64,000 bases of DNA from Njordibacter sp937773555. GTDB lineage: Bacteria > Pseudomonadota > Gammaproteobacteria > Pseudomonadales > Balneatricaceae. This document shows, piece after piece, positions 43,396 through 52,138 of this stretch (positions are counted from its first letter, which is position 1; every line of letters starts with the position of its first letter). The position numbers were made by a program, and so were the translations under genes. The stretch lies in NCBI RefSeq assembly GCF_047730085.1, contig NZ_CP159830.1:1550001-1614000 (forward strand), in the 5' to 3' direction. A model generated the notes under the pieces. It was not told where the DNA came from. It saw nothing but the letters and a program-made list of their open reading frames with translations, and did no database searches.

Positions 43396-44223
43396 TTAAA
43401 TTAGCGCTTTATAACCCAAGGCGTCTGCTTTGCTGGCTTGGCGTGCTATTTCTTGGTAAGGCTTAGGGCCTGTCAAAATTGAAACTGGCCCCATCAATAA
43501 TCGGTTTCTTACGCTTTGTAAAGTGGGGTCTAAGGCTGCAGATATTAAACCCAGTTGCAGTGTGGCTAGTACTTCTGGTGGTGTTGATAAACTAGTAATG
43601 TAGGGCAAACACGGCGCACTTGGCGTAGTGGCTAGAATGCGTAGGTTGGCAATTTCTAATGGCGCATGAGCTTGCAGCAGACTATAGGTGACACAATCCA
43701 CAGCACAGGCATCTGCCCGCCCTTCCACTACTAAAGCCATACTTTTTCTGTGCGACAATGATCTAACGACCTCTGAAAAAAAGGCTTCACCTTGGGCCAA
43801 AGGGGCAATTAAGCCCCGTAACGCATGGTAGCCAGATTGAGAGTCGTCACTATTCACTGCAATACGAGTTTGAAATAGGTCCTTTATGTGCAGGACCGTA
43901 TCTGTGTTGCGCACCAAAACCACACTAGTGTAAGTTGGCCCATGGTTAAAAGGTGTTTGATAACTTTGCGTAGCAACATATTGCACCTGTCCTAGTAAAT
44001 CATGGGTTAAGGGGAAGCCGCAGGTTTGGCTTAGAAGCAGCTGATCATCTCGCCAATGGGCATAATAGTTCTTAGGCTGGGTGAGTCGCTTAGGTAGTGT
44101 GATCACTAAATTTAAGTTTGAATCTTGCTTTATAAGGTGCCTATAAACGCCCTGCCACCATGCATCAATACAGCGTTCTAATTCAGGCATTTGGTACATA
44201 GGGTACGCACAAATTAAAGCCAT
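43396..44223 (-). CDS. PhnD-like substrate-binding-domain protein without signal peptide
   Basis: 275 aa resembling phosphate/phosphonate ABC-transporter binding proteins: LLSQTCGFPLTHDLLGQVQY, YTSVVLVRN, RIAVNSDDSQSGYHALRGL (the S-x-S-G-Y substrate loop), VVEGRADACAVDCVTYSLL and TTPSAPCLPYIT. There is no secretion signal (it starts MALICAYPMYQMPELER) and no transporter genes nearby, so it is probably a cytoplasmic ligand sensor. Its start codon touches the stop of the XRE regulator, suggesting they act together. Confidence 0.75.
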   Translation of the reverse strand: MALICAYPMYQMPELERCIDAWWQGVYRHLIKQDSNLNLVITLPKRLTQPKNYYAHWRDDQLLLSQTCGFPLTHDLLGQVQYVATQSYQTPFNHGPTYTSVVLVRNTDTVLHIKDLFQTRIAVNSDDSQSGYHALRGLIAPLAQGEAFFSEVVRSLSHRKSMALVVEGRADACAVDCVTYSLLQAHAPLEIANLRILATTPSAPCLPYITSLSTPPEVLATLQLGLISAALDPTLQSVRNRLLMGPVSILTGPKPYQEIARQASKADALGYKALI

Positions 44224-45087
44224 CTAACGCTCTCTAACCTCATTTAGCAGGTGCCTTATCCAAGGTTTAAGCTCGTGAGCCTGAACCTCTGCGCCTCTAA
44301 TTAACCCATCAAAATGACCTATTAAGGTTTGCACATGCTCACTGGTGTTAAATACAAAGTACATGTGGCCCATATACACAGCACTGCGTTTAGCACCAAA
44401 TATAGTATAGGGCGAAGCGTAATTGCGGCTTTCATTAAACAAATAAACTCGTAATTTAGGATAAAGCTCATCCACCAACTGAGCAAACCATTCCAATTGC
44501 TGGCAGCGATCTTGAAGGCTTAGGGTACACCACAAACCTTCACCCCGTGCAAAACCCATCATTTTCTGCGTAGACAAACATATTTCCATATCACACCCAG
44601 GTTGTTGAACCTCGTAATAACGCTCCTTAGTGGTATCAATCACCTGTTCTAAACTGATGTTTTCAAACAGACCATATTCACACGCTAACACAGCTTCAGT
44701 TTTAACAAAATCTGGCAAATTAGCCGGCACGTAACGAATTTTGGTCCCCATTGCTTCTTTATGCCAAAGGCGCAAGCTAGCGCCAGAAGGTAATGGTGAA
44801 CTGGGAGTTAACTGCAAGGATTGACTTAAAATTTCAGCACCAGAGCGAGACTCGCCAGTTAGTCCAAGGAGCCAATCAACACTAATTTGTAGTTTAGAAG
44901 CAATAGCCATAAGCGTATCTACTCGGGGTAATCGATCGTTTTCTTCAGCTAATAGCTGGGATAAGGTTGACCTATCCACACCTATTGCTTGGGCTAAGCC
45001 GGCGCTTTTAATGCCTGTACGAGACATAACCTCTATAAGCCGTTGACGAAAACTATCTACACGAAAAATGCGTTCTTTACTGTCCAT
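44224..45087 (-). CDS. XRE-family transcription regulator with uncharacterised C-terminal domain
   Basis: 287 aa. The Cro/CI HTH is clear (about residues 25-70: SAGLAQAIGVDRSTLSQLLA, then RVDTLMAIASKLQISVDWLL). The region from about residue 110 to the end (LWHKEAMGTKIRYVPANLPD, then EVQQPGCDMEICLSTQKMMG, RVYLFNESRNYASPYTIFGA) matches no domain I recognise and might bind a small molecule or the PhnD-like partner. Stop and the next gene's start are adjacent with no gap. A palindrome upstream may be its own operator. Confidence 0.82.
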   Translation of the reverse strand: MDSKERIFRVDSFRQRLIEVMSRTGIKSAGLAQAIGVDRSTLSQLLAEENDRLPRVDTLMAIASKLQISVDWLLGLTGESRSGAEILSQSLQLTPSSPLPSGASLRLWHKEAMGTKIRYVPANLPDFVKTEAVLACEYGLFENISLEQVIDTTKERYYEVQQPGCDMEICLSTQKMMGFARGEGLWCTLSLQDRCQQLEWFAQLVDELYPKLRVYLFNESRNYASPYTIFGAKRSAVYMGHMYFVFNTSEHVQTLIGHFDGLIRGAEVQAHELKPWIRHLLNEVRER

Positions 45088-45132
45088 AACTTATTATTAA
45101 CTTTAGGCAATTGATTGCAAAATCAACATTTG

Positions 45133-45148
45133 TGTTGTTAAAACAACA
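45133..45148. promoter_or_regulatory. inverted repeat between XRE regulator and desaturase genes
   Basis: TGTTGTT-AA-AACAACA: 7-bp arms with a 2-nt spacer, 45 nt before the XRE gene and 94 nt before the desaturase on the other strand. Size and symmetry fit a dimeric HTH regulator such as the neighbouring XRE protein, and it could control both divergent genes. Confidence 0.55.
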
Positions 45149-45242
45149 AAAATGTATAAGTGAAGCAAAAACACTCATTGTCGCAAATTAATACCTAGGC
45201 TATCTTGTCCTCCATGGATAATCAACCTTAGAATAATGCGTA

Positions 45243-46175
45243 ATGCCACACACTCCAACTGCACCAATCTGTCGCTCTACTTGGCAGCGCCAAGGTTGGC
45301 CTACATGGGCTTTAATAGTTTGTGTGTATGGCAGTTGGGGTGTGCTTATGAGCAATGCTACAGAACTTTCATGGTGGCTAGTGTCTCCTCTTGCGGCCGT
45401 TATATTATGTTTACATGGCAGTGTGCAACACGAATTATTGCACGGCCATCCTACACCTTGGGGCTGGTTTAATGACGCCCTGGGCTGGTTGCCTTTAAGC
45501 CTTTGGATACCCTATTTTAAGTACCGTGATGATCACCGACTCCACCATAGGGCTGACACACTTACCGACCCTGGATTAGACCCAGAAAGCTATTACCACT
45601 GGCCTGAGAGTTGGCACGCAATGAGCCCACCAATACGCTTATTATGGCATTTAAATTACACCTTTTTAGGTCGCATGATGATTGGCCCGTGGCTAGTTGT
45701 GGGGCTTTTCCTAGTAACACAACTAAAAGAAGTATCTAAAGGTGGCCTATACCATTGGCGCAACTGGGCTTTACACCTAGCATTAATGGTTAGCTTAATA
45801 CTTTGGCTTAGCCACCAGGGGGTAATTTGGTGGCAGTATGTTGTTATGTGCGTTTGGCCTGGGTTGAGCCTTACCTTGATGCGCTCATATGCAGAGCATA
45901 GGCCTGGGCCTAATAACCACAGGCGCTGCGCAATAGTAGAGGGTTCTTGGTTTACTCGATTATTGTTTATGAATGTGAACCTGCACCAAGTGCACCATGA
46001 GTTCCCTCAGTTGCCTTGGTTTATGGTCAATGGGCATTGGCAAACACATCGCCAATTAATTTTACAACGTAATGGAGGTTATTTTTACAAGGGCTATTGG
46101 TCACTCATGCGCCAGACCATGTTGCGCCAAAAGGATAGCCCTATCTATCCTAAACAAAAGCGTAACTGGGTTTAA
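45243..46175 (+). CDS. fatty acid desaturase family membrane protein
   Basis: Di-iron integral membrane enzyme of the desaturase/hydroxylase superfamily. The three His boxes are complete: HELLH (residues 63-67), HRLHH (98-102) and HQVHH in NLHQVHHEFPQ (about residue 250). About four hydrophobic helices, e.g. LSWWLVSPLAAVILCLHG and WALHLALMVSLILWLS. 310 aa. No clear ribosome site at the ATG. The substrate (acyl lipid, or a small hydrophobic compound) cannot be told from sequence. The divergent XRE regulator may control it. Confidence 0.87.
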   Translation: MPHTPTAPICRSTWQRQGWPTWALIVCVYGSWGVLMSNATELSWWLVSPLAAVILCLHGSVQHELLHGHPTPWGWFNDALGWLPLSLWIPYFKYRDDHRLHHRADTLTDPGLDPESYYHWPESWHAMSPPIRLLWHLNYTFLGRMMIGPWLVVGLFLVTQLKEVSKGGLYHWRNWALHLALMVSLILWLSHQGVIWWQYVVMCVWPGLSLTLMRSYAEHRPGPNNHRRCAIVEGSWFTRLLFMNVNLHQVHHEFPQLPWFMVNGHWQTHRQLILQRNGGYFYKGYWSLMRQTMLRQKDSPIYPKQKRNWV

Positions 46176-46319
46176 AATTGTTCTACTCCACACCCTATTA
46201 AGGCTATAATACAAGGACACAGACAACCACTTTAGGTCTGCCCCCTAGTGTGGGCGCGTGGACTTAAAAAATTTACCTTAAGTGCAACTAAGAAAATGTA
46301 ACAACAACCAAGCATCATT

Positions 46320-47138
46320 ATGTCAAATTCTCTCGATCAACTCAGTGCCACATCACCCTCTAACAGTGCCGAGTTTATTCAGGGAGCAAAAGCCACTATC
46401 CCCATGATTGTGGGCGCTATTCCTTTTGGCATTATCTTTGGTACTTTGGCAGAATCTAGCGGTTTGTCTATCTGGGGTGCCATGGCTATGTCACTTTTTG
46501 TCTATGCGGGTTCCTCGCAGTTTATTGCTTTGGGGCTGCTAGCTACTGGCGTAGGCCCCATCATTATTATAGCCACAACCTTTGTAGTGAACTTAAGGCA
46601 TCTTCTCTATGCCACAGCCTTGGTCGATAAAGTAAGTCACTTATCTCACGGGTGGCGAGCGCTGTTAGCTTTTGGTTTAACAGACGAATCCTTTGCTGTG
46701 GTTAATGGCCGCTATTTAGGCCACACAGATACAAACCGAGCCCATTGGTTCTTTTTGGGTTCTATTGTGGCCATGTATAGTAACTGGCAGCTATGTACTT
46801 GGCTGGGTATTGGTTTGGGTGAACTATTTCCAGACATGACTAACTGGGGCTTAGATTTTGCAATGTCAGTAACTTTTCTAGGAATTGTCATTCCATATTT
46901 ACGTAATAAACCTATGTGGCTAGCCGTAATAAGTGCAGCTACCTTTGCTATTATTCTACGTGAGCTGCCTAACCAACTAGGCCTTGTCGTTGCTGCACTA
47001 TCTGGTATTTGTATCGGCTATGCTAGCCAGCAGGTTCAACTGCGAATACAGCTTGCAAAAGCAGCCAACCCAGCAACTACAAGTTCAGGGGTTAAAACCA
47101 CCAACACCAGCACTAAAGCAAGGAGTACCAAACCATGA
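46320..47138 (+). CDS. azlC: AzlC family branched-chain amino acid exporter, large subunit
   Basis: Inner-membrane subunit of the AzlCD (LIV-E/YgaZH) exporter of valine and related amino acids. Starts with the family hallmark GAKATIPMIVGAIPFGIIFG and SLFVYAGSSQFIAL, followed by about seven helices; a hydrophilic Thr/Ser-rich tail ends the protein. 272 aa. TATAAT at 46205-46210 may be the -10 of this five-gene operon. Overlaps azlD by 4 nt. Confidence 0.93.
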   Translation: MSNSLDQLSATSPSNSAEFIQGAKATIPMIVGAIPFGIIFGTLAESSGLSIWGAMAMSLFVYAGSSQFIALGLLATGVGPIIIIATTFVVNLRHLLYATALVDKVSHLSHGWRALLAFGLTDESFAVVNGRYLGHTDTNRAHWFFLGSIVAMYSNWQLCTWLGIGLGELFPDMTNWGLDFAMSVTFLGIVIPYLRNKPMWLAVISAATFAIILRELPNQLGLVVAALSGICIGYASQQVQLRIQLAKAANPATTSSGVKTTNTSTKARSTKP

Positions 47139-47452
47139 ATGAAACCATGATGATTGCAGGTATGGCCCTTGTTACATTCTCTGTGCGCTATGTAATGTTT
47201 GCCATGGCTGGGCGCATTCGTTTTCCACTTTGGTTTAAGCAGGCCCTAGGTTATGTGCCGCCAGTCGTATTAAGTGCAATTATTGCACCCCTTATACTGA
47301 TGCCTGAAGGTGACTTAGACCTAAGTTTAGCAAACCCTTATTTTTGGGCAGGGCTAGTAGCAGCCGGTGTTGGGTTTTGGCGACAACACTTGCTAACAAC
47401 CATTGTAGTAGGCCTTGTAAGCTTTATATTAATTAAATGGATGGTAAGCTAG
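47135..47452 (+). CDS. azlD: AzlD family branched-chain amino acid exporter, small subunit
   Basis: 105-residue membrane partner of AzlC with four helices (MIAGMALVTFSVRYVMFAMA, LGYVPPVVLSAIIAPLIL, YFWAGLVAAGVGFW, LTTIVVGLVSFILIKWM). A strong AAGGAG ribosome site lies inside azlC. Its TAG stop shares a base with the GTG start chosen for ghrA. Confidence 0.92.
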   Translation: MNETMMIAGMALVTFSVRYVMFAMAGRIRFPLWFKQALGYVPPVVLSAIIAPLILMPEGDLDLSLANPYFWAGLVAAGVGFWRQHLLTTIVVGLVSFILIKWMVS

Positions 47453-48384
47453 TGACAACCTGCGCTTTATATACCTCATATGAATCTACAGAACCTTGGT
47501 TGCTAGAATTTAGTCGTCAATTTCCCCATTTAAATGTACAAGACTGGCAACACATTGCTAATCCAGAACACGTTAAATACGGCATTGTTTGGAAACCCAC
47601 ACAGGCCTTCTTTGAACGCTTTCCCAACTTAACAACTTTGTTTAATTTGGGTGCCGGTGTGGATGCACTATTAAGTAATCCTGCAGTGCCTAAGCATGTT
47701 GAAATATACCGCATTGAAGACGGCGGTATGGCGGCACAGATGAACCAGTATTTTAGCTATTTTTTACTGCATTACTATAGAGATATGGACCGCTATCAGC
47801 AGCAGAAACAACAAAAGCAGTGGCAAGTTCTGCCCTTTAAACCGGCATCTACTTTTAGCGTTGGCATCTTAGGTTTGGGGCAACTGGGCGCTCAACTGGC
47901 ACAACACCTTCAAAGTTATGGTTTTGATGTAGCAGGTTGGAGTCGAAATAAAAAGCAGCTGCAGGGTGTCTCAAGTTATGCAGGTGCTGAAGAACTTGAG
48001 GGTTTTCTTAAGCGTACCGATGCACTGTGCTGTTTGCTGCCTCTCACACCTGACACCCAAGGCATTTTAAATCGCCACAATATGAGTCAATTGCCAAGGG
48101 GCTCTGTTGTAATAAATGCAGGCCGAGGACAACATTTGGTAGTGGAAGATTTGCTAGAGTTACTTGATGAAAATCACTTGCGTGGAGCTGTGATTGATGT
48201 GTTTGAACAAGAGCCTTTACCTAAAGAACATCAACTTTGGCAGCACCCTAAAGTGATGATGACACCCCACAGCTCTGCGCAATCTGAATACCCACCCTGT
48301 GTAAAGAAAATAGGCAATACCCTGCAAGCTATCATCGATAACAAAAACCCAAGTGGTCTTGTAGATCGTTGCAGGGGCTATTAA
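47452..48384 (+). CDS. ghrA: glyoxylate/hydroxypyruvate reductase A
   Basis: NADPH-dependent reduction of glyoxylate to glycolate and hydroxypyruvate to glycerate. D-2-hydroxyacid dehydrogenase fold: nucleotide motif VGILGLGQLGAQLAQHL (about residue 140), catalytic Arg in VINAGRGQHLVVEDLL, Glu in DVFEQEPLP and His in MMTPHSSAQ. I chose the GTG at 47452 overlapping the azlD stop (310 aa, close to E. coli GhrA); an ATG at 47437 would add five residues. It could remove glyoxylate coming from the ureide pathway. Confidence 0.92.
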   Translation: MTTCALYTSYESTEPWLLEFSRQFPHLNVQDWQHIANPEHVKYGIVWKPTQAFFERFPNLTTLFNLGAGVDALLSNPAVPKHVEIYRIEDGGMAAQMNQYFSYFLLHYYRDMDRYQQQKQQKQWQVLPFKPASTFSVGILGLGQLGAQLAQHLQSYGFDVAGWSRNKKQLQGVSSYAGAEELEGFLKRTDALCCLLPLTPDTQGILNRHNMSQLPRGSVVINAGRGQHLVVEDLLELLDENHLRGAVIDVFEQEPLPKEHQLWQHPKVMMTPHSSAQSEYPPCVKKIGNTLQAIIDNKNPSGLVDRCRGY

Positions 48385-48386
48385 AC

Positions 48387-49424
48387 ATGAGCACAAAACC
48401 CATACCATTACATGAAAAAACTGATTTAGATCGACGCTTTAGCGTGGCTCCTATGATCGACGTCACAGATAGACATTTTCGATACTTAGCTCGATTATTG
48501 AGCAACCATGCCCTGTTGTACACAGAAATGATTACAACAGGCGCCATCCTTAATGGCGATCAAGACTACCTGTTGAGTTATACCGATCAAGAGCACCCAC
48601 TAGCTTTGCAGTTAGGCGGCAGTAATATAGATGAATTAGCTCAATGCGCGCGCATTGGCGAAGACTATGGCTACGATGAAATTAACCTTAACGTAGGCTG
48701 CCCGAGCGACAAGGTACAAAACAATATGATTGGTGCATGCCTTATGGCACATCCAACACGTGTCACTGATTGTATGCAGGCGATGATTGAAGCAGTGGCT
48801 ATTCCCGTTACTATTAAACACCGCATTGGTATTGATGACATAGATGATTATGATCTATTGGCAGGCTTTGTAGCGCAAGTGAGCCACAGTGGTTGTGAGA
48901 CCTTTATAGTGCATGCTCGCAATGCAATCTTAAAGGGTTTGTCACCTAAACAAAATCGCGAGATTCCTCCACTGCAATATGACAAGGTGTATCGTTTAAA
49001 AGCTGACTTCCCTCATTTGGAAATTATCATCAATGGTGGCATTGACACTATTGCTGATTGCCATCAGCATTTAACTCATGTAGATGGTGTTATGCTAGGC
49101 CGTGCTGCCAACCATAATAGCGCCCTACTCACCCAAGTAGACCAACAGTTCTATGACAGCAGCCTGACTGCGCCAGCGCGTCACGAAGCGGCCCTTAAGT
49201 ACTTTGCTTATATGCAACAACGACATGAACAAGGCACCTCTTTACACCACATGAGTGGACATATTATGGGCCTTTTTCAAGGAATACCGGGTGCCCGCGC
49301 CCTACGACGCCATATTAGTGATAATATTCATGGCCAAAACGCTAGCATTCAAGTGATGTATGATGCGTTAGGCTTAATTGAAACAATGCCAACACCAATA
49401 ACAGAGATAACACATCAACAATGA
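48387..49424 (+). CDS. dusA: tRNA-dihydrouridine(20/20a) synthase
   Basis: FMN enzyme reducing uridine 20/20a in the D-loop of tRNA. Motifs: SVAPMIDVTDRHFRYLAR (FMN site), YTEMITTGAIL, EINLNVGCPSDKVQNNMIGA with the catalytic Cys, TIKHRIGIDD, and IVHARNAILKGLSPKQNREI. I chose the ATG at 48387, 2 nt after the ghrA stop with AGGGG upstream. 345 aa. Overlaps tal by 4 nt; dusA-tal adjacency is conserved in Pseudomonas. Confidence 0.96.
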   Translation: MSTKPIPLHEKTDLDRRFSVAPMIDVTDRHFRYLARLLSNHALLYTEMITTGAILNGDQDYLLSYTDQEHPLALQLGGSNIDELAQCARIGEDYGYDEINLNVGCPSDKVQNNMIGACLMAHPTRVTDCMQAMIEAVAIPVTIKHRIGIDDIDDYDLLAGFVAQVSHSGCETFIVHARNAILKGLSPKQNREIPPLQYDKVYRLKADFPHLEIIINGGIDTIADCHQHLTHVDGVMLGRAANHNSALLTQVDQQFYDSSLTAPARHEAALKYFAYMQQRHEQGTSLHHMSGHIMGLFQGIPGARALRRHISDNIHGQNASIQVMYDALGLIETMPTPITEITHQQ

Positions 49425-50365
49425 ACAAACTGCAACAACTCAAATCTATGACTACTGTAGTTGCTGATACTGGTGACTTAGACGCCATTAAACAATATCA
49501 GCCACAAGACGCAACCACTAATCCCTCTTTGGTATTAAAAGCGGCACAAATGCCCCAATATGCGCACCTGTTAACTGAGGCCAAGCAATGGGCAACAGCG
49601 CAAGGTGGCAATGCCCGTGTGCAGATGGATAATACCTGTGATTACCTAGCAGTCGCCATTGGCAAAGAGATTCTTAGTGCTGTGCCTGGTCGTATTTCTA
49701 CAGAGGTCGATTCTCGTCTGTCTTTCGACACAGACGCAACCGTTACCCGAGCCCTTAAAATTATTGATTTATACCATCAGCAGGGTGTGAGTAAAGACCG
49801 CGTATTAATTAAGATAGCCTCCACATGGGAAGGCATTCAGGCAGGCAAAAAACTTGAAGAGCAAGGTATCAACTGCAACCTAACGTTATTATTTAGTTTT
49901 GCCCAAGCTATTGCTTGCGCAGAAGCCGGTGTTTACTTAATATCACCGTTTGTAGGCCGTATTATGGATTGGCACAAAGCTGCAATGAAGGTGGACAGTT
50001 TTGCTCCTGCAGAAGACCCCGGTGTTATTTCGGTAAGTAAAATTTACCACTATTACAAGCAACATGGCTACAACACTGTAGTGATGGGGGCTAGCTTTAG
50101 AAACACACAAGAAATTGAACAATTAGCTGGGTGTGACCGATTAACCATCAGCCCTGCCCTAATGCAGGATTTGGCTGAGGACACTGGCGTGCTCGTTCAA
50201 CAATTAGACAGCAAAAAAGCTTTAACAGCACAGGCTAAGATGAGCCTTAACCAAGCAGACTTCCGTTGGATGCATAATGAAGATGCTATGGCGACAGAGA
50301 AGCTAGCTGAGGGTATTCGCAATTTCACCAGAGATCAAGAAAAGTTAGAGGCATTACTGGGTTAA
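49421..50365 (+). CDS. tal: transaldolase
   Basis: Pentose-phosphate enzyme transferring dihydroxyacetone units. The Schiff-base Lys is in RVLIKIASTWEGI (about residue 132); other motifs are DATTNPSLVLKAA, STEVDSRLSFDT, CNLTLLFSFAQAIACAEAGV, SPFVGRIMDW and TVVMGASFRN. 314 aa, TalB-like. The ATG overlaps the dusA stop. Ends 1 nt from the convergent rssC stop, with no visible terminator. Confidence 0.97.
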   Translation: MNKLQQLKSMTTVVADTGDLDAIKQYQPQDATTNPSLVLKAAQMPQYAHLLTEAKQWATAQGGNARVQMDNTCDYLAVAIGKEILSAVPGRISTEVDSRLSFDTDATVTRALKIIDLYHQQGVSKDRVLIKIASTWEGIQAGKKLEEQGINCNLTLLFSFAQAIACAEAGVYLISPFVGRIMDWHKAAMKVDSFAPAEDPGVISVSKIYHYYKQHGYNTVVMGASFRNTQEIEQLAGCDRLTISPALMQDLAEDTGVLVQQLDSKKALTAQAKMSLNQADFRWMHNEDAMATEKLAEGIRNFTRDQEKLEALLG

Positions 50366-50366
50366 A

Positions 50367-50858
50367 TTAAATAAGGCACTGATGCTCTAGTACATCTACC
50401 AAGTTTTTAAATTCTTGGTGGTTTTTTTGGTTCATGCCCATCAAGGTTCGATGGGCTTCGAGCACTTTTTGCTGCACTGTAAGGTCTGAAAATTCACCTT
50501 GTGCTAATTCTTGCATGGGTTCTGCTTCTTCCTCTAAGTGTTTAACCAAAACAAACACTTTATCAAAACCCATACTCATCAACACCCGGGTTATATTGTC
50601 ATTGATGGATACCACAGTGGGTACGAACCCCACTTTTTTCTTCATACGGATCGACATCTTAGCCAACATACCAAGGGTAGTAGAATCAATCCCTTGGGTT
50701 TCTGTTAAATCTATAAGAATGGTTTTAAAGTAGCTGCTATTAAAAATGTTATCAAGGTATTGATCTAATGCTGGGCATAAGGTTAATCTCACATCACCCA
50801 AAAATTTAACCACATGAGTGCCGTCATGGTCTGCAACTATAATGCGGCCTTTAAACAT
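50367..50858 (-). CDS. STAS-domain anti-sigma factor antagonist, RssC-like
   Basis: Partner-switching protein: STAS fold over residues 1-100 (the region VVKFLGDVRLTLCPALDQYL begins it), with the phosphorylatable Ser in GIDSTTLGMLAKMSIRM. The C-terminal 60 residues form an extra helical part. I chose the ATG at 50858, with GGAG 6 nt upstream; a GTG at 50870 is also in frame. It overlaps the rssB-like gene by 8 nt. In Pseudomonas the same neighbours (tal, then RssC/RssB, then vacJ/mlaA) are found. Confidence 0.86.
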   Translation of the reverse strand: MFKGRIIVADHDGTHVVKFLGDVRLTLCPALDQYLDNIFNSSYFKTILIDLTETQGIDSTTLGMLAKMSIRMKKKVGFVPTVVSINDNITRVLMSMGFDKVFVLVKHLEEEAEPMQELAQGEFSDLTVQQKVLEAHRTLMGMNQKNHQEFKNLVDVLEHQCLI

Positions 50859-52044
50859 ATGCTTCTCCACAGATGCTCAGTAAGGCAATGTCATCTGGAA
50901 CAGCATCAAGGCTATTAATATTTAAAGCCTCTACTAATCCTTGTAACCGACTGCCCGATTGTTGCAAAATAGTGCGCAATTGTTCTTCTTTATCTGCAAT
51001 TTGATCCGATGGCAATATTTCAAAAATACCATCCGAGCTTAGTAACAAGTTGAAGTCTGCCTCTAATTGCTGCGTTAGGTCTGTGTACTGCGCATCGTCA
51101 AATAATCCAACAGGCAAGCCACTGCCTAAACCAGACAAATAGTTCACTTCATTATTCTGCGATAGTAGCGGCATAGGGAGGTGTCCACCCACACAGTAGG
51201 TGAGCATATGGTTGCTTCGGTCCAACATTCCCATAAAAACGGTCATGTGTTTATCAATATCAAAATCAAGTAATTCACTATTGATTTGGGCCACAACAGT
51301 CGCAGGTGAGATTAAGCCATTCGCATCAGACTCAAGGTGTTCCCGAGTAAGGCGATTAGTAATATTTTTAAGTAAAACAGATAGGAAGGCTGATGATGCG
51401 CCATGACCTGAAACATCAGCCAGGTAAAATAAAACGCGATTGTCATCCAAACGAATATAGTCAATAAAGTCTCCACTTAAATAGAGTGAGGACTTCATGT
51501 ACCGATGCATACTTAAGCCATTAATGCTGCATTCTTCTGGAGGCATCATCCGTTGTTGAATTAAACGCCCAGCTATCTGGTCTTGTTGCAGTTCGGCAAG
51601 GTTTTTATTCACTTGGCGATGAACCACTTCTAACTCTTGGCGGTACTGTAGATTTTCATAAAGTAACGCAGACCGCTTTACATGACGCATAACGCTTTGA
51701 TCTAACTCAAAAAACGTATCTAAAGGCAAATTAAATACATCAGTCGCACCTAAACGCAGCATATTAGTAACGCTTTGGGCCGAGTCAATTTGGGTGAGCA
51801 CAATTAAAGGAACTTCAGCACATTTTTCCAGCATATCTTGCAATAAGGCGGTTAGCGTAGGTTCTTTCGGGCTATATTGAAACAATACCAAACTCACCAC
51901 TGCATTGGTAAAAAAGTCCAATGCGTGGAGCGGGTCGTTAGTTGCAGTCACATGAAAACGACGTGACGCATAATGTTGGGTGATTTTATGTTTAAGGTCG
52001 AGATCGTTAGCAACGATCAGGATCTGACTGACGTCAGGTTCCAT
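50851..52044 (-). CDS. RssB-like PP2C phosphatase with pseudo-receiver domain
   Basis: Domain order: receiver-like (residues 6-120), coiled-coil linker (125-160), PP2C/SpoIIE phosphatase (165-397). The phosphatase metal motifs are present: GDFIDYIRL, ADVSGHGASSAFLSVLL and LLLSSDGIFEIL. The receiver lacks its usual residues: Gln56 (LVLFQYSP) at the phosphoacceptor Asp position, Ala12-Asn13 at the acidic pair, and Leu106 (NLPLD) at the invariant Lys. It should not be phosphorylated normally. It is expected to dephosphorylate the RssC-like STAS protein encoded next. Confidence 0.87.
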   Translation of the reverse strand: MEPDVSQILIVANDLDLKHKITQHYASRRFHVTATNDPLHALDFFTNAVVSLVLFQYSPKEPTLTALLQDMLEKCAEVPLIVLTQIDSAQSVTNMLRLGATDVFNLPLDTFFELDQSVMRHVKRSALLYENLQYRQELEVVHRQVNKNLAELQQDQIAGRLIQQRMMPPEECSINGLSMHRYMKSSLYLSGDFIDYIRLDDNRVLFYLADVSGHGASSAFLSVLLKNITNRLTREHLESDANGLISPATVVAQINSELLDFDIDKHMTVFMGMLDRSNHMLTYCVGGHLPMPLLSQNNEVNYLSGLGSGLPVGLFDDAQYTDLTQQLEADFNLLLSSDGIFEILPSDQIADKEEQLRTILQQSGSRLQGLVEALNINSLDAVPDDIALLSICGEAYV

Positions 52045-52138
52045 AGTAAAACTTACTCCAGGCCTATAGTTGTCGGCCTAATATCGCAACAATATGCTCT
52101 TTAAGCCCTGCTGACAAGTACAACCTTAGTCGTAGGTG

